A DNA stretch of 60,760 nucleotides from Clostridia bacterium (GCA_017539215.1 JAFYHI010000032.1:1-60760), one strand, 5' to 3'. Shown: positions 47,901-55,883, counted from the first letter of the stretch. Notes: a model not told the origin generated them from the sequence alone. A program made the numbers and translations.

Positions 47901-48297
47901 AGCGCTTGAAGCGCGAAATAAGCCCGTCCATCTCCGCGGGGAACCCGCGCGACGCGGCCGAGTTTTTGAACACGGTAAGCGAATCCGCACAGGCGTCCGC
48001 CGACCGCCGCACCAGCATCACGCGCCCCTGCGGCGAAAGGAACGCCCGCTTCACGCCCATCCCGTCGAGCGCCTTGCGCGCAAGCCGGCTCCAGCTTGTA
48101 ACGGTCACGCCGAAAAGCCCGCCGCCAAGCCTTTCCGACAGCGCCTTTTCCGCCTCGAACGAGGCCTGTTCCGGCACGATAAGGAAATTGCGCGCGTCGC
48201 CGGGGTGCGCGGTCACGGCCTCGCGTATGCGGGCGTAGAGCGCCTCGGTCTTGCCCGTGCCGGCGCGTCCTATGATAAACGTAAGGGCTGCTTTCAT
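44977..48297 (-). CDS. addB: Helicase-nuclease subunit AddB
   Basis: A 1106-residue subunit of the AddAB double-strand-break repair enzyme. The N-terminal P-loop is GRAGTGKT. A helicase-like body follows (VLVGSMDRTRSREVKKLFVLG written by its core, GMNDGLFP). The C-terminal RecB-type nuclease has IIDYKTGGKDF and the active-site lysine; four cysteines (FNRCPF near residue 740 and CRFCPYGDVC near 1075) form the iron-sulfur staple of AddB. The start is ATG at 48297, nine bases after AAAGG; the frame is open to 48414 inside the NlpC gene without support. addA, which usually follows, is not present. Confidence 0.93.
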   Translation of the reverse strand: MKAALTFIIGRAGTGKTEALYARIREAVTAHPGDARNFLIVPEQASFEAEKALSERLGGGLFGVTVTSWSRLARKALDGMGVKRAFLSPQGRVMLVRRSADACADSLTVFKNSAASRGFPAEMDGLISRFKRCGMCAADVAELAASLPEHTPLRDKLADVSTVFADCEQRMSDRYIDSEDMMNGLIARMGESILEGARVFIDGGDTMHEQAYPVFRALLGHASEVTAALRMDPDPGVRDRAIFAPEAAAYRRLCAIAEEEGAPYKTLALEKRQRSGGPALRHLEKELFAYPASVYEGEPAGLSLTAAADRTDEVTEAAERIVSAAKAGVRFRDMAVLLSDPQGYAGAVQRVFSAYGIPYFTDVKRSLAGHPAAMQLIAALRACDSGFAPEHVLEFVKGGMAPVTPDEAERFENLLLMRGFYGSRLREELTGEDAALEDVRKRVMEPLEELAESVSRRTCEERARAIHAFMERLGVYEKQRELCASLHEQDLLREEEENAQVVNTILEVLDQVFVIMGDEKLKLSRFISVLREGFAAYEVGVIPTTADQVLVGSMDRTRSREVKKLFVLGMNDGLFPKKRTDDGVIDDSDLAALEAGGHTLWRSSRSLSEGDMHTVYSALSMATESISFSYPVSIPTSGEDSSAAPCRLVGTLRRIFPKLESNDLTVGPRSSEKLAFAALARRLRRLVDTGEEDPELAPLYAHFSRSPEYRARLRSMCAELEYSAETGAFGHELAVKLYGSSIYGSASRLETFNRCPFMHFMRYGLDAKERREHSQRVTDRGTFFHEAIEKYVRYVSENGLDWKTLCDDDVFDILREIVPPIMSRSDSPLLSDTARQRAALVGLVESVKYTCCAVTRHIARGKFRPAGCEVEFGRENSLFPPLQIRTPSGMVINVSGIIDRIDSFEGVEGVERRRIIDYKTGGKDFDFGELEAGIQLQLPLYAAAVDAASTVGMYYMPISDVAVTTDEAGNAVKELTEELMKKFRLSGLSLKDEEVVAATEEFDKSSTVIAAKYGKDGELTGAGLVTGDEYGLVVRAAMDRASHTLERIYEGDAEVHPYRSAYKKRDSACRFCPYGDVCRFDEKLSRGGYRKVFRKSADAFFGRKKD

Positions 48298-48316
48298 ATC
48301 CGTTCGCCTTTCGTTT

Positions 48317-48961
48317 TTATGAGCCGAGCGATGCGTGCGGCCTGCGCGCATAGCGGAACACGCGCCCCGCCGTAGTGACGACGACGTTGTCGTACGCGCT
48401 GGAGCAGTGCGCAAAAACCGGCTCGCCGTTTAAAAAACCAATGCATATTCCGACGTGGTTGCCGTTTGAGCCCGGGTAGCGGTACTGAAAAACCAGGTCG
48501 CCCACGGCAAGGTCGCCAAAGCGGATCTCGTCGGAGTTCTGCCACTGCATCCAGGTGCCGTCGCCTATCTCGGCGGCCTTGACTCCTGCCTGTGCATAGG
48601 CCCAGGTAACGTATCCCGAGCAGTCAAGGCCGTAGGGCCGCACGGTGCCGGACGAGCTGCTGCCGCTGCTCTGCACCTCGCGCGGGGAGCCCCAGTCGGG
48701 ATCCTCGCCTATCTTATAGTATTTGCCGCCCCAAAAATAGTGCACGCGCCCGCGCAGCGAAACGCAGCTTTCGACAAGCTTCCGCGAGGCGTCGCCAGCG
48801 TACTCGTTGCCGGCAAGCGCCGCGGCAAGCTCTTCGTCCGTCAGGACCCGCATTTTTTCGGAGCGCGACATAAACACGATCAGCGCCGCCGCCGCGGCAA
48901 ACATCAGCGCGGCGGCGAACAGGGCCGTCAGCCATCTTCTCTTGTTGCTTCGTACTGCCAT
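48317..48961 (-). CDS. NlpC/P60 family cell-wall hydrolase
   Basis: A 214-residue protein with a membrane anchor or signal (residues 11-31, LTALFAAALMFAAAAALIV) and a C-terminal NlpC/P60 domain. The catalytic cysteine is in LDCSGYVTWAY, the histidine in NHVGICIG, and a further polar residue in AHCSS. Such enzymes cut peptidoglycan stem peptides. The ATG at 48961 has no ribosome site and sits six bases after a -10 box, so translation is probably leaderless. It ends 19 bases before addB, which is odd company for a wall enzyme. Confidence 0.85.
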   Translation of the reverse strand: MAVRSNKRRWLTALFAAALMFAAAAALIVFMSRSEKMRVLTDEELAAALAGNEYAGDASRKLVESCVSLRGRVHYFWGGKYYKIGEDPDWGSPREVQSSGSSSSGTVRPYGLDCSGYVTWAYAQAGVKAAEIGDGTWMQWQNSDEIRFGDLAVGDLVFQYRYPGSNGNHVGICIGFLNGEPVFAHCSSAYDNVVVTTAGRVFRYARRPHASLGS

Positions 48962-48967
48962 AAGAAA

Positions 48968-48996
48968 ATTTTACCATAAAGCGCACGCCCTTTCAA
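48968..48996 (-). promoter_or_regulatory. Promoter placed for a leaderless transcript
   Basis: Minus-strand -35 TTGAAA (48991-48996) and -10 TAAAAT (48968-48973), 17-base spacer; the start codon begins six bases after the -10 box. Confidence 0.7.
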
Positions 48997-49032
48997 GCCG
49001 GGCGTGCCGGATAAAACTTAACGCTCAAAATG

Positions 49033-49061
49033 TTGAAAAACCTTTTTCAATGCGGTATAAT
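49033..49061 (+). promoter_or_regulatory. Promoter of the DUF1015 gene with an inverted repeat
   Basis: -35 TTGAAA (49033-49038) and -10 TATAAT (49056-49061), 17-base spacer. TTGAAAAA (49033-49040) and TTTTTCAA (49043-49050) form a perfect inverted repeat over the -35 box. Confidence 0.8.
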
Positions 49062-49117
49062 AAATCTCAGCGGGCTTTCCCGCCTCAGACACGACAAACT
49101 AAACGGAGGTTTTTTTA

Positions 49118-50461
49118 ATGGATCCCAAATTCGCAAACGAAGCCGGCATCTGTGTGCCGGAGATCATGTTTCCCGCAGAGGGCGTAGATCTTTCCAAATG
49201 GGCGTGCGTGGCATGCGATCAGTACACCTCTCAGCCCGATTATTGGGAGGGCTGTGAAAAGATCGTAGGCGACGCTCCCTCCACCCTTCGCATAATGCTG
49301 CCGGAGATCTACCTTGAAAAGCCCGGCGAGGACGAGCGTATCGCCGCCATCCGCAAGACCATGGACGAGTACATGGCAAACGGCACCCTCAGGAGCCTGG
49401 GTCAGGGCTTCATGCTCACCCGCCGCACCGTCGACGGCAAGACAAGGACCGGCCTTGTAGTCGCGCTGGACCTCGAGTGCTATGACTATAACAAGGGCTC
49501 CACCACCCTCATCCGCGCCACCGAGGGCACCATCGTGGAGCGCATACCTCCGCGTCTTCGTATCCGCGACGGCGCTCCTCTGGAGCTGCCCCATATAATC
49601 GTGCTCATCGACGACGATAAGCGCACCGTCATCGAGCCCATTTACGACGCCGTAAAGGCTCAGCCCAAGTTCTATGACTTCGAGCTTATGCAGAAGGGCG
49701 GCCATATAGAGGGTTGGTTCATAAACGACGAGCAGACCGTTAAAAACGCCATAGACGCCGTCACCGCCCTTATCGACCCCATGAAGTACGGCCGTGAAAT
49801 GGCGCCCCTGCTCTTTGCCATGGGCGACGGCAACCATTCCTTTGCCACCGCAAAGGCCAACTGGGAAAAGCTCAAGGCCACCCTGCCCGAGGAAGAGCGC
49901 GAGAATCATCCCGCAAGGTACGCGCTCGTCGAGCTTGAGAACGTGCATGACGAGGGTATCGTGTTCGAGCCCATCCACCGCGTCGTGTTTGGCGTCAGCG
50001 TCAAAAAGTTCATCAACGACCTGTCCGCCAAGCTTAAGGAGCAGAACCCCGGCGGTATCGTGGATATTCAGCTCTTCGAGTCCGAGCGCCGCTTCAACAG
50101 GAATTATGAGCGCGCGGTTGCAGAGGGCGGCCACGTCATCCCCGTGCTCATCCGCGGCAAGCGCGGCTTCATCGCCGTAAAGCGCCCCGCCGCTCAGCTC
50201 GAGGTCGGCACCCTGCAGGCGGCTCTGGACGTAGTTCTGAAGCAGACCAAGGGCGCGACCATCGACTACATCCACGGCGAGGACGTCGTAAACGACCTCG
50301 GGTCCAAGGTCAACAACATCGGCTTCCTGCTTCCCGCAATGGACAAGTCCGCCTTCTTCAAGACCGTCGTGTTCGACGGCGCACTCCCCCGCAAGACCTT
50401 CTCCATGGGCGAAGCGCATGAGAAGAGGTATTACCTCGAGTGCCGCAAGATAACCAAGTAA
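49118..50461 (+). CDS. DUF1015 family protein
   Basis: A 447-residue cytoplasmic protein of the DUF1015 family; an archaeal member was shown to be a serine kinase, but bacterial members are not settled. Visible family blocks: YTSQPDYWEGCE, IVLIDDDKRTVIEPIYD and FAMGDGNHSFATAKANWE with the GDGNH motif, then ARYALVELENVHDEGI and FEPIHRVVFGV. Codon choice is strongly biased to GCC, CTC, ATC and AAG, like the nucleoside-binding lipoprotein, so it is probably abundant. GGAGG lies eight bases before the ATG. It is monocistronic. Confidence 0.88.
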   Translation: MDPKFANEAGICVPEIMFPAEGVDLSKWACVACDQYTSQPDYWEGCEKIVGDAPSTLRIMLPEIYLEKPGEDERIAAIRKTMDEYMANGTLRSLGQGFMLTRRTVDGKTRTGLVVALDLECYDYNKGSTTLIRATEGTIVERIPPRLRIRDGAPLELPHIIVLIDDDKRTVIEPIYDAVKAQPKFYDFELMQKGGHIEGWFINDEQTVKNAIDAVTALIDPMKYGREMAPLLFAMGDGNHSFATAKANWEKLKATLPEEERENHPARYALVELENVHDEGIVFEPIHRVVFGVSVKKFINDLSAKLKEQNPGGIVDIQLFESERRFNRNYERAVAEGGHVIPVLIRGKRGFIAVKRPAAQLEVGTLQAALDVVLKQTKGATIDYIHGEDVVNDLGSKVNNIGFLLPAMDKSAFFKTVVFDGALPRKTFSMGEAHEKRYYLECRKITK

Positions 50462-50476
50462 GCGTTAACGCATGCA

Positions 50477-50506
50477 AAAAGGGCTCCGGCTTTCCGGAGC
50501 CCTTTT
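50477..50506. terminator. Bidirectional terminator
   Basis: A perfect 13-bp stem, AAAAGGGCTCCGG with CCGGAGCCCTTTT, loop CTTT, between converging genes. Confidence 0.9.
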
Positions 50507-50523
50507 CGTTTGCGTTCGGAGTT

Positions 50524-51795
50524 TTATTCGCCCGCTACGCTGACGCCCTTAAGGAGCACCGCGTAGGGCCCCTCGTAATCCTCGCTCTTGAATCTGTCGG
50601 TGGAGAAGGCGATATCCTTCTGCGCCTCGATTATGCTTCCGTTCACGGAGCCGCCCGTCACGGGGGTCGCCTTGCCGTCCTCGATGAGGTAGCCTAAGCG
50701 TATCTCTCCGCCGAAGTGGCCGGAGAAGAAGTCCATCTGGAAATCGGAGAAGGTGACGGCCCAAAGGCAGGGGCGCTGCTTCATCTCCTCAAAGCTCATG
50801 CTGCCCGCGTTGTCGCAGGAGAGCTTGCGGTAATCGCCCGTGGGCTCCACGCCAAGGTAACGGCAGAAGCGGTTCGCGCCGTGCACGGTCATCATGCGGC
50901 CGTTTTCAATGAGCTTCCTGTCGACCATGGGAATGCCCTCGGAGGAGTAGGGAGCGGAGGCCCGCAAAGTCAGCTCAAGCCTTTCGCCCGCGGTCTCGCC
51001 CTGCACGTCGTCGCCCACGCTCCAGGTGGAGTAGTGGGGGTAAAGCATCTGCGCGGAGGAACGGCCGCCGTAGTAGGTGAACAGCTCCGCCGCGTTGCCG
51101 CCGGTCAGTATCAGGTCGTACTTTCCGCTCTTCAATATCCTTTGGGCCCTTGCCCTGTCGCGCACGAAGTCGAGCATTTCGGAGACCTGAGCGTTGAGCG
51201 CCCCGGTCTCGAGCTCGGTGTAGGCAAAGCTCCTGTACATTTCAACGTCCTCAGGCTCCTTCGCCTGAACGACGTATTCGCCGCTGGCCTTCGCGTCCGT
51301 CCAAGAAACGTCCGTGCCCTCGGAGGTGACGACGCGGATCCGTTTTTTGGAGATGAAAACCTCCGCCGAGTTTATGAAGGCGTCCTCCCTGCAGTCCGCG
51401 GCAAAAAGCGCCTCCGCCATAATGCCCGCTGCCTTCTCGGGCTCGGTCCCCGCCAATGCGCCCTTCTTCTCGATAAGAGGCGCGGTAACGGGGGAGGGAG
51501 CCTCGTAGTAGGGATTCATGGCGAACTGCGCCGCAAAATACGCGTCCTTCAGCGCCTTGATTATCTCGTCGTCGCTCATGGAGGAGAGCAGCATCGCCTC
51601 GGTCTGGGCCTTCAGCTTCTGCCCGTCCGCTTCGGCGGTGCGATAAACCGTAACGTGGAATTTTTCAACGTCCTTGATGCGCCTCGTGTCAAGCTGCTTT
51701 TTTACAAAGAACAGTTCCGCCGTGCGCTCCTTTATCTGCAGCGCGGAGTATTCGCCGATGCCGGCCTTTTCAAGCAGTTTTATAATGCGTTCCAT
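50524..51795 (-). CDS. TldE/PmbA-like subunit of a TldD/TldE protease
   Basis: A 423-residue protein of the PmbA/TldD superfamily without the metal-binding HExxxH, as expected for the TldE partner. Its segments LILTGGNAAELFTYYGGRSS and GDYRKLSCDNAGSMSFEEM align with the TldE core, and FFSGHFGGEIRLGYLIEDG with the C-terminal sheet. The start at 51795 has AAGGAGG seven bases upstream and is 13 bases after the TldD stop. In E. coli the pair degrades unfolded peptides and trims the microcin B17 leader. Confidence 0.88.
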   Translation of the reverse strand: MERIIKLLEKAGIGEYSALQIKERTAELFFVKKQLDTRRIKDVEKFHVTVYRTAEADGQKLKAQTEAMLLSSMSDDEIIKALKDAYFAAQFAMNPYYEAPSPVTAPLIEKKGALAGTEPEKAAGIMAEALFAADCREDAFINSAEVFISKKRIRVVTSEGTDVSWTDAKASGEYVVQAKEPEDVEMYRSFAYTELETGALNAQVSEMLDFVRDRARAQRILKSGKYDLILTGGNAAELFTYYGGRSSAQMLYPHYSTWSVGDDVQGETAGERLELTLRASAPYSSEGIPMVDRKLIENGRMMTVHGANRFCRYLGVEPTGDYRKLSCDNAGSMSFEEMKQRPCLWAVTFSDFQMDFFSGHFGGEIRLGYLIEDGKATPVTGGSVNGSIIEAQKDIAFSTDRFKSEDYEGPYAVLLKGVSVAGE

Positions 51796-51808
51796 ACTTG
51801 CGCCCTCC

Positions 51809-53221
51809 TTAACCTAACCTTATCCTTGCCTTCATGTAGGGGCCGCCGTCCGAGACCTTGACCCATTCCTTGTAGCCCTTGCCGCAGTAGCCGGAACCGG
51901 AAAGCGCTATCTCGCTCCCCATCATGGAGACCGACTTCAAAAGATCTGGAACGTAGCCCGTCAGAACAATGGGCGAGAATATCCTGCCCGTAAGCTTGCC
52001 GTCCTTTATCTCCCGCGCTATGTTCACCATGCACTGAATGCCCCAGTTTTTGGGATCCTCCATGCCGCTCGAGGGATTCTCAAGCAGGAACCCGTACTTG
52101 ACGGAGGCGATCATCTCCTCGCGGGTGGAATCGCCCGCCTCGAAGTAGGTGTTGGTCATGCGGGTGTAGGCCTTGCGCTCGTAGCTCTCGCGCCTGCCGT
52201 TGCCGGTGGGAGCGACGCCCAGACGCATTGCGGAAAGCGAATCGCACATGCCGCGCTTCAAAATGCCCTTGTCGATTATAACGGTGTCGCCCGTAAGCGA
52301 GCCCTCGTCGTCAAAGCTCCATGTGGCGCACTGAGCTACCTTCGCGCTGTCGTGCATGGTGACGAGCGGGCTTGCGACGTATTCGCCTATAAAGTTCTTT
52401 GCCAAAGCCCTGTCCTTTACGAACATATCCATCTCCACGCCGTGACCGAAGGCCTCGTGCACTATCATGCCGGTGGTGTCCGGGTCGCATACGCAGTCGT
52501 ATTCGCCGGGTATCATGGGCTCCGCCTTGCAGAGCTCCAGCACGCAGGACGTGATCTCGCCTATATCGTGCTCCACCCTGTCGAAAAGCTCCGCGCCGCC
52601 CAGCAGCGAATAGGGGCGGTAATAATTCTTTACCTCCTGCCCGCGCATGGCAAGCGCCACGGCGGCCGCGTTGGTCCACATGTGGGTCTCGTCCAGCTCG
52701 CGGTTTTCGGAGATGAACACCTTGCGCTCCGCGGAGTAGGAGGCGTTGAGCATCACGTCAAGCACGCCCTCGGTCTCCAACCCCTTTTCCCTTATGCGGT
52801 TCAAAAGCGAAAGTATCGCCTCGTCGCCCAGCGCCTCGGGGTCTACCTTATACTCGGCTTCCTTCTTTATGAATGCGGGCGAATCGTCGGGCAGCGTAAA
52901 CGCCATCGGGCATATACCCGCGGGCACGGCGGCCTTCTCCGCCGCGATGCGGCGCGAAAGCTCCTCTATGACGCCGGGTATCATGCCCTCGTCAAAAGCG
53001 TTCAGGGAGTATTCGGCGCAGCCCATATCGTCGAAAACGCGGATAACAAAGCCGTTGCCGCAGTTCATGCCGGAGCTGCCTATGCCCACGCCGCCGCGGC
53101 TGACGCGCCACGAACGGAACCTCTGTTCCGTCGCAAGCACAGAGGCATACGCGTACTTTTCGCGCAGCGCAGCGACAAGTGAACGCAGCGCGGGCTTTAA
53201 GCTGTCAAGTTGGTTAAACAT
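51809..53221 (-). CDS. TldD-like metalloprotease subunit
   Basis: A 470-residue catalytic subunit. HEAFGHGVEMD is the HExxxH zinc motif of TldD, followed by CDSLSAMRLGVAPTGNGRRE and NTYFEAGDSTREEMI; the C-terminal GSGYCGKGYKEW holds the third ligand region. The start is ATG at 53221 with GGAGG 11 bases upstream; the frame runs to 53269 without support. It forms a heterodimer with the following TldE-like protein. No RiPP precursor gene is visible nearby, so a general peptide-clearing role is more likely than toxin maturation. Confidence 0.92.
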   Translation of the reverse strand: MFNQLDSLKPALRSLVAALREKYAYASVLATEQRFRSWRVSRGGVGIGSSGMNCGNGFVIRVFDDMGCAEYSLNAFDEGMIPGVIEELSRRIAAEKAAVPAGICPMAFTLPDDSPAFIKKEAEYKVDPEALGDEAILSLLNRIREKGLETEGVLDVMLNASYSAERKVFISENRELDETHMWTNAAAVALAMRGQEVKNYYRPYSLLGGAELFDRVEHDIGEITSCVLELCKAEPMIPGEYDCVCDPDTTGMIVHEAFGHGVEMDMFVKDRALAKNFIGEYVASPLVTMHDSAKVAQCATWSFDDEGSLTGDTVIIDKGILKRGMCDSLSAMRLGVAPTGNGRRESYERKAYTRMTNTYFEAGDSTREEMIASVKYGFLLENPSSGMEDPKNWGIQCMVNIAREIKDGKLTGRIFSPIVLTGYVPDLLKSVSMMGSEIALSGSGYCGKGYKEWVKVSDGGPYMKARIRLG

Positions 53222-53257
53222 TCGGTAACGCACCTCCAAATGGATTTTTGCAGACTG

Positions 53258-53286
53258 ATTATACAACAAAACGCCCCGCTAATCAA
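53258..53286 (-). promoter_or_regulatory. Promoter of the tldD-tldE operon
   Basis: Minus-strand -35 TTGATT (53281-53286) and -10 TATAAT (53258-53263), 17-base spacer. Confidence 0.8.
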
Positions 53287-53316
53287 TGTTCGCTTTTGAT
53301 CGCGGCTTTGAGGCCG

Positions 53317-53345
53317 TTGCTTTAATCGAAACACGATGGTATAAT
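53317..53345 (+). promoter_or_regulatory. Promoter of the zinc-ribbon membrane protein gene
   Basis: -35 TTGCTT (53317-53322) and -10 TATAAT (53340-53345), 17-base spacer; it diverges from the tldD promoter. The leader of about 100 bases shows no clear structure. Confidence 0.7.
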
Positions 53346-53456
53346 ATACCAAGAGGCGGGCTCAAAGCCCAAGTCGATGCGCACGGCTGCCGCATTGCCC
53401 TCTGTAAGAGCTGCAGCGGCCGATCCATGCCAAAGAACAGTCAAGGAGGAACCAGC

Positions 53457-54203
53457 ATGGCCGGATATTGTACCGAGTGCGGCAGACAGCTCGACGACGG
53501 CGCAGCGTTCTGCAAGCATTGCGGAGCGGCGCAGAAAGACTCAGCCGGGTATAGCGTGCAGGCGCCCCGGGGCGCAGCGGCTTATAAAGGGCCCGTATAT
53601 GCGGGGGACGGCGCGGTGCGTCAGGGCATACCCGCCCCCGGCTTTTCTGACCGCGCGTCGCATCCCGAGATACTCGCCGCCGTTAAGAAAAACAGAAAGG
53701 CGGCGGGCATATTCGCGCTGTTCCTTGCGCCCCTGCCGGTAATCGGGTTCATCATCTACGGCATAGCAAGCGACAGGATGGAGCTTGGCAAGGCGGCCGC
53801 GATAGGCGGCGCGGTTTCGGCCGTGATGCTTTTGTTTGCGCTGATAGGCCTTATAAAGGGTCGCGCCGGGAATACCTATGAAGCCGCCGTGACCGACAAA
53901 AAGACCCGCCGCGTCTACCGTGACCGCGGCTCCGGCGGCAACGGCGGTTATACCGAGTACGTCATAGAGGCCAAAACGGTCGACGGCGGCAAAAAGCGCA
54001 TAGTCGAGCGGGAGGGCTCTCAAATAATCGCGTGGAACTATCTGCAGGTGGGGGACCGGTTCAGGTATCATCCGCAGTTCAATTTCCCGTATGAGCTTTA
54101 CGACAAGTCAAAGGCACCCTACATAGCCTGTGTAAGCTGTTTGGCGCACAACCCGGTGGAGGCCGATCGCTGTAAAAAATGCGGCCTGCCGCTGCTTAAG
54201 TGA
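53457..54203 (+). CDS. Zinc-ribbon membrane protein
   Basis: A 248-residue protein with zinc ribbons at both ends. The N-terminal one is MAGYCTECGRQLDDGAAFCKHCG, given here by its CTEC and CKHC pairs, and the C-terminal one CVSCLAHNPVEADRCKKCG, with four cysteines. Two transmembrane helices lie between (about 82-102 and 111-132). A soluble sheet-rich domain (YTEYVIEAKTVDGGKKRIVE) follows. The start is ATG at 53457 with AAGGAGG seven bases upstream. The family is not identified; both ribbons face the cytoplasm if two helices are right. The small membrane protein gene follows after 49 bases. Confidence 0.8.
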   Translation: MAGYCTECGRQLDDGAAFCKHCGAAQKDSAGYSVQAPRGAAAYKGPVYAGDGAVRQGIPAPGFSDRASHPEILAAVKKNRKAAGIFALFLAPLPVIGFIIYGIASDRMELGKAAAIGGAVSAVMLLFALIGLIKGRAGNTYEAAVTDKKTRRVYRDRGSGGNGGYTEYVIEAKTVDGGKKRIVEREGSQIIAWNYLQVGDRFRYHPQFNFPYELYDKSKAPYIACVSCLAHNPVEADRCKKCGLPLLK

Positions 54204-54252
54204 ATGCCTGCACGGCGCTTATTACGGCTGCTTTTCGATAGGGAGGTGAAGT

Positions 54253-54555
54253 ATGGAACACGGTTATTCTGTTCTTATGGGCATATTCGCCGGGGCGATA
54301 CTGCTGTACGCCGGGCTTATGGCGCTGACGAAGGACTACAATATGCTGCCCTACCGCGCCACGAATTCGGTCAAGCCGAAGGACCCCAAAAAATACATGA
54401 CGCGGCTTTCAAAGGCCGTCGCGCTCGCCGCGCTTTCTCCGGCGCTCAGCGCGCTGACTAGCCTGTTGAACATGACGGCGGCGGTCATAGTATTGATAGC
54501 CTCCATGGTGCTCTTCCTGTGGCTCGGCGTCAAAATAATGAAGGGCGTGGAGTAA
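54253..54555 (+). CDS. Small membrane protein
   Basis: A 100-residue protein with three predicted helices: residues 5-25 (YSVLMGIFAGAILLYAGLMA), about 53-72 and 75-96 (AVIVLIASMVLFLWLGVKI). A basic loop with KPKDPKKYMTRLSK separates the first two. GGGAGG lies close before the ATG at 54253. No family was recognised. It probably shares a transcript with the zinc-ribbon protein. Confidence 0.75.
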   Translation: MEHGYSVLMGIFAGAILLYAGLMALTKDYNMLPYRATNSVKPKDPKKYMTRLSKAVALAALSPALSALTSLLNMTAAVIVLIASMVLFLWLGVKIMKGVE

Positions 54556-54581
54556 AAAACGCCCCCGTAATAACGGCGGCG
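54554..54581 (-). terminator. Terminator after the permease gene
   Basis: CGCCCCCG (54560-54567) pairs with CGGCGGCG (54574-54581) with one mismatch; TTTTTT follows on the minus strand. Confidence 0.7.
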
Positions 54582-54599
54582 CGGCATTGTTCGCTTTTC

Positions 54600-55724
54600 T
54601 CAGCTTATCAGCAGCATGAACGCCGTCATCACGGCAAGGAACCCGAAATTGAGCGCTGAGAAGATACCGATATAGTACAGCTTTTTATCGGGGTTGTGGA
54701 ACGAGTACTCGCGGAACGTGATAAGCGACGCCAGCGACGCGATGAGCGTGCCCGTGCCGCCGATGTTCACGCCCACCAGAAGCGCGGGGTAGTCCGAGGT
54801 AAAGCGCGAAAGCAGTATCGCCGAGGGCACGTTTGAAATGACCTGGCACGAAAGCACCGAAAAGAGCAGCGTGTTTTTTTGGAGCAGGCCCGAAAACAGC
54901 CGCGACACGGCGGGTATGCGTGACATATTCCCCGCGAATATAAAGAAGAAAACAAAGGTCAAAAGCAGGGGATAGTCTATCTGCAAAAGCGCCCTGCGGT
55001 CGAATATCAAAAGCACCAGCGGCACCACAATAAGCCCCGTCCAGTACGGCACCGCGCGGAACACTATGACTATCGAATAGACGAATGCCGCAAGGTAAAC
55101 GACCGTCCGCGTCCTGTCAAGGCGCACCGGCTCGTCGGGCACGGTTATGGGCTCGTTCGGCACGCACAGGCAGCACACCGTTATAAGTACCACCGCCAGG
55201 CCAAACGGCGGCGCCATTATGCGCATGAACTCCCCCGTGGGTATGTTGAACTTGGAGTAAAGATAAAGGTTTTGCGGGTTGCCGAACGGGGTCAGCATGC
55301 CGCCGAGGTTCGCCGCGATGTTCTGCATCACAAACGTGAAGGCCATGCGCTTTTTCCCGCCGGAGGCCGAAAGCACGAAATAACCGAGCGGCAGAAACGT
55401 TAAAAGCGCCATGTCGTTTGCGATAAGCATGGACCCGATGAAGGTTATGTAAACGAGCGCAAGCGTACAAAGCTTGGCCGTGCGGAACAGCCGCACTATG
55501 CTCTGTGCCATCAGGTAGAAAAAACGAATGTTGCGCAGCGCGCCCACGGTACCCAGCACACAGAAAAGGCAGGTCAGCGTTTTAAAGTCAAGGTAGCCCC
55601 AATACTCCCCGTCCGGCGTCACAAAAAAGGCGGTGACCGCCGCCGCGATAAACGCAATGAGCATCACCGTGTTCTGCCGTATAAACCCCAAAACGGGGCT
55701 GCTTTTTGCCGCGCCGTTTGCCAT
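54600..55724 (-). CDS. Ion-transporter-superfamily permease (SLC13/ArsB-like)
   Basis: A 374-residue membrane protein with about ten to eleven helices. Two half-site motifs mark the ion transporter superfamily: ANDMALLTFLPLG and ISNVPSAILLSRF. TPFGNPQNLYLYS follows the first. Relatives move dicarboxylates, citrate, sulfate, arsenite or sodium/protons; the substrate here is not clear. The start is ATG at 55724, 11 bases after AAAGGAG, and a strong promoter precedes it. It is transcribed alone. Confidence 0.83.
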   Translation of the reverse strand: MANGAAKSSPVLGFIRQNTVMLIAFIAAAVTAFFVTPDGEYWGYLDFKTLTCLFCVLGTVGALRNIRFFYLMAQSIVRLFRTAKLCTLALVYITFIGSMLIANDMALLTFLPLGYFVLSASGGKKRMAFTFVMQNIAANLGGMLTPFGNPQNLYLYSKFNIPTGEFMRIMAPPFGLAVVLITVCCLCVPNEPITVPDEPVRLDRTRTVVYLAAFVYSIVIVFRAVPYWTGLIVVPLVLLIFDRRALLQIDYPLLLTFVFFFIFAGNMSRIPAVSRLFSGLLQKNTLLFSVLSCQVISNVPSAILLSRFTSDYPALLVGVNIGGTGTLIASLASLITFREYSFHNPDKKLYYIGIFSALNFGFLAVMTAFMLLIS

Positions 55725-55755
55725 ACAGTCCCGCGCTCCTTTCTTACCGTGGCGT

Positions 55756-55784
55756 ATTATAAGCCCGCCTGACGAAAAAGTCAA
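55756..55784 (-). promoter_or_regulatory. Promoter of the permease gene
   Basis: Minus-strand -35 TTGACT (55779-55784) and -10 TATAAT (55756-55761), 17-base spacer. Confidence 0.8.
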
Positions 55785-55823
55785 TAACTGCTTCGCTTTT
55801 TGAGTATATTATGACGAAAACCG

Positions 55824-55852
55824 TTGAAAAAACGAAAGCGCGGGTTTATAAT
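55824..55852 (+). promoter_or_regulatory. Promoter of the L,D-transpeptidase gene
   Basis: -35 TTGAAA (55824-55829) and -10 TATAAT (55847-55852), 17-base spacer. Confidence 0.8.
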
Positions 55853-55883
55853 TAGAATACTTTCGCAAAGGAAACGCCGATAA

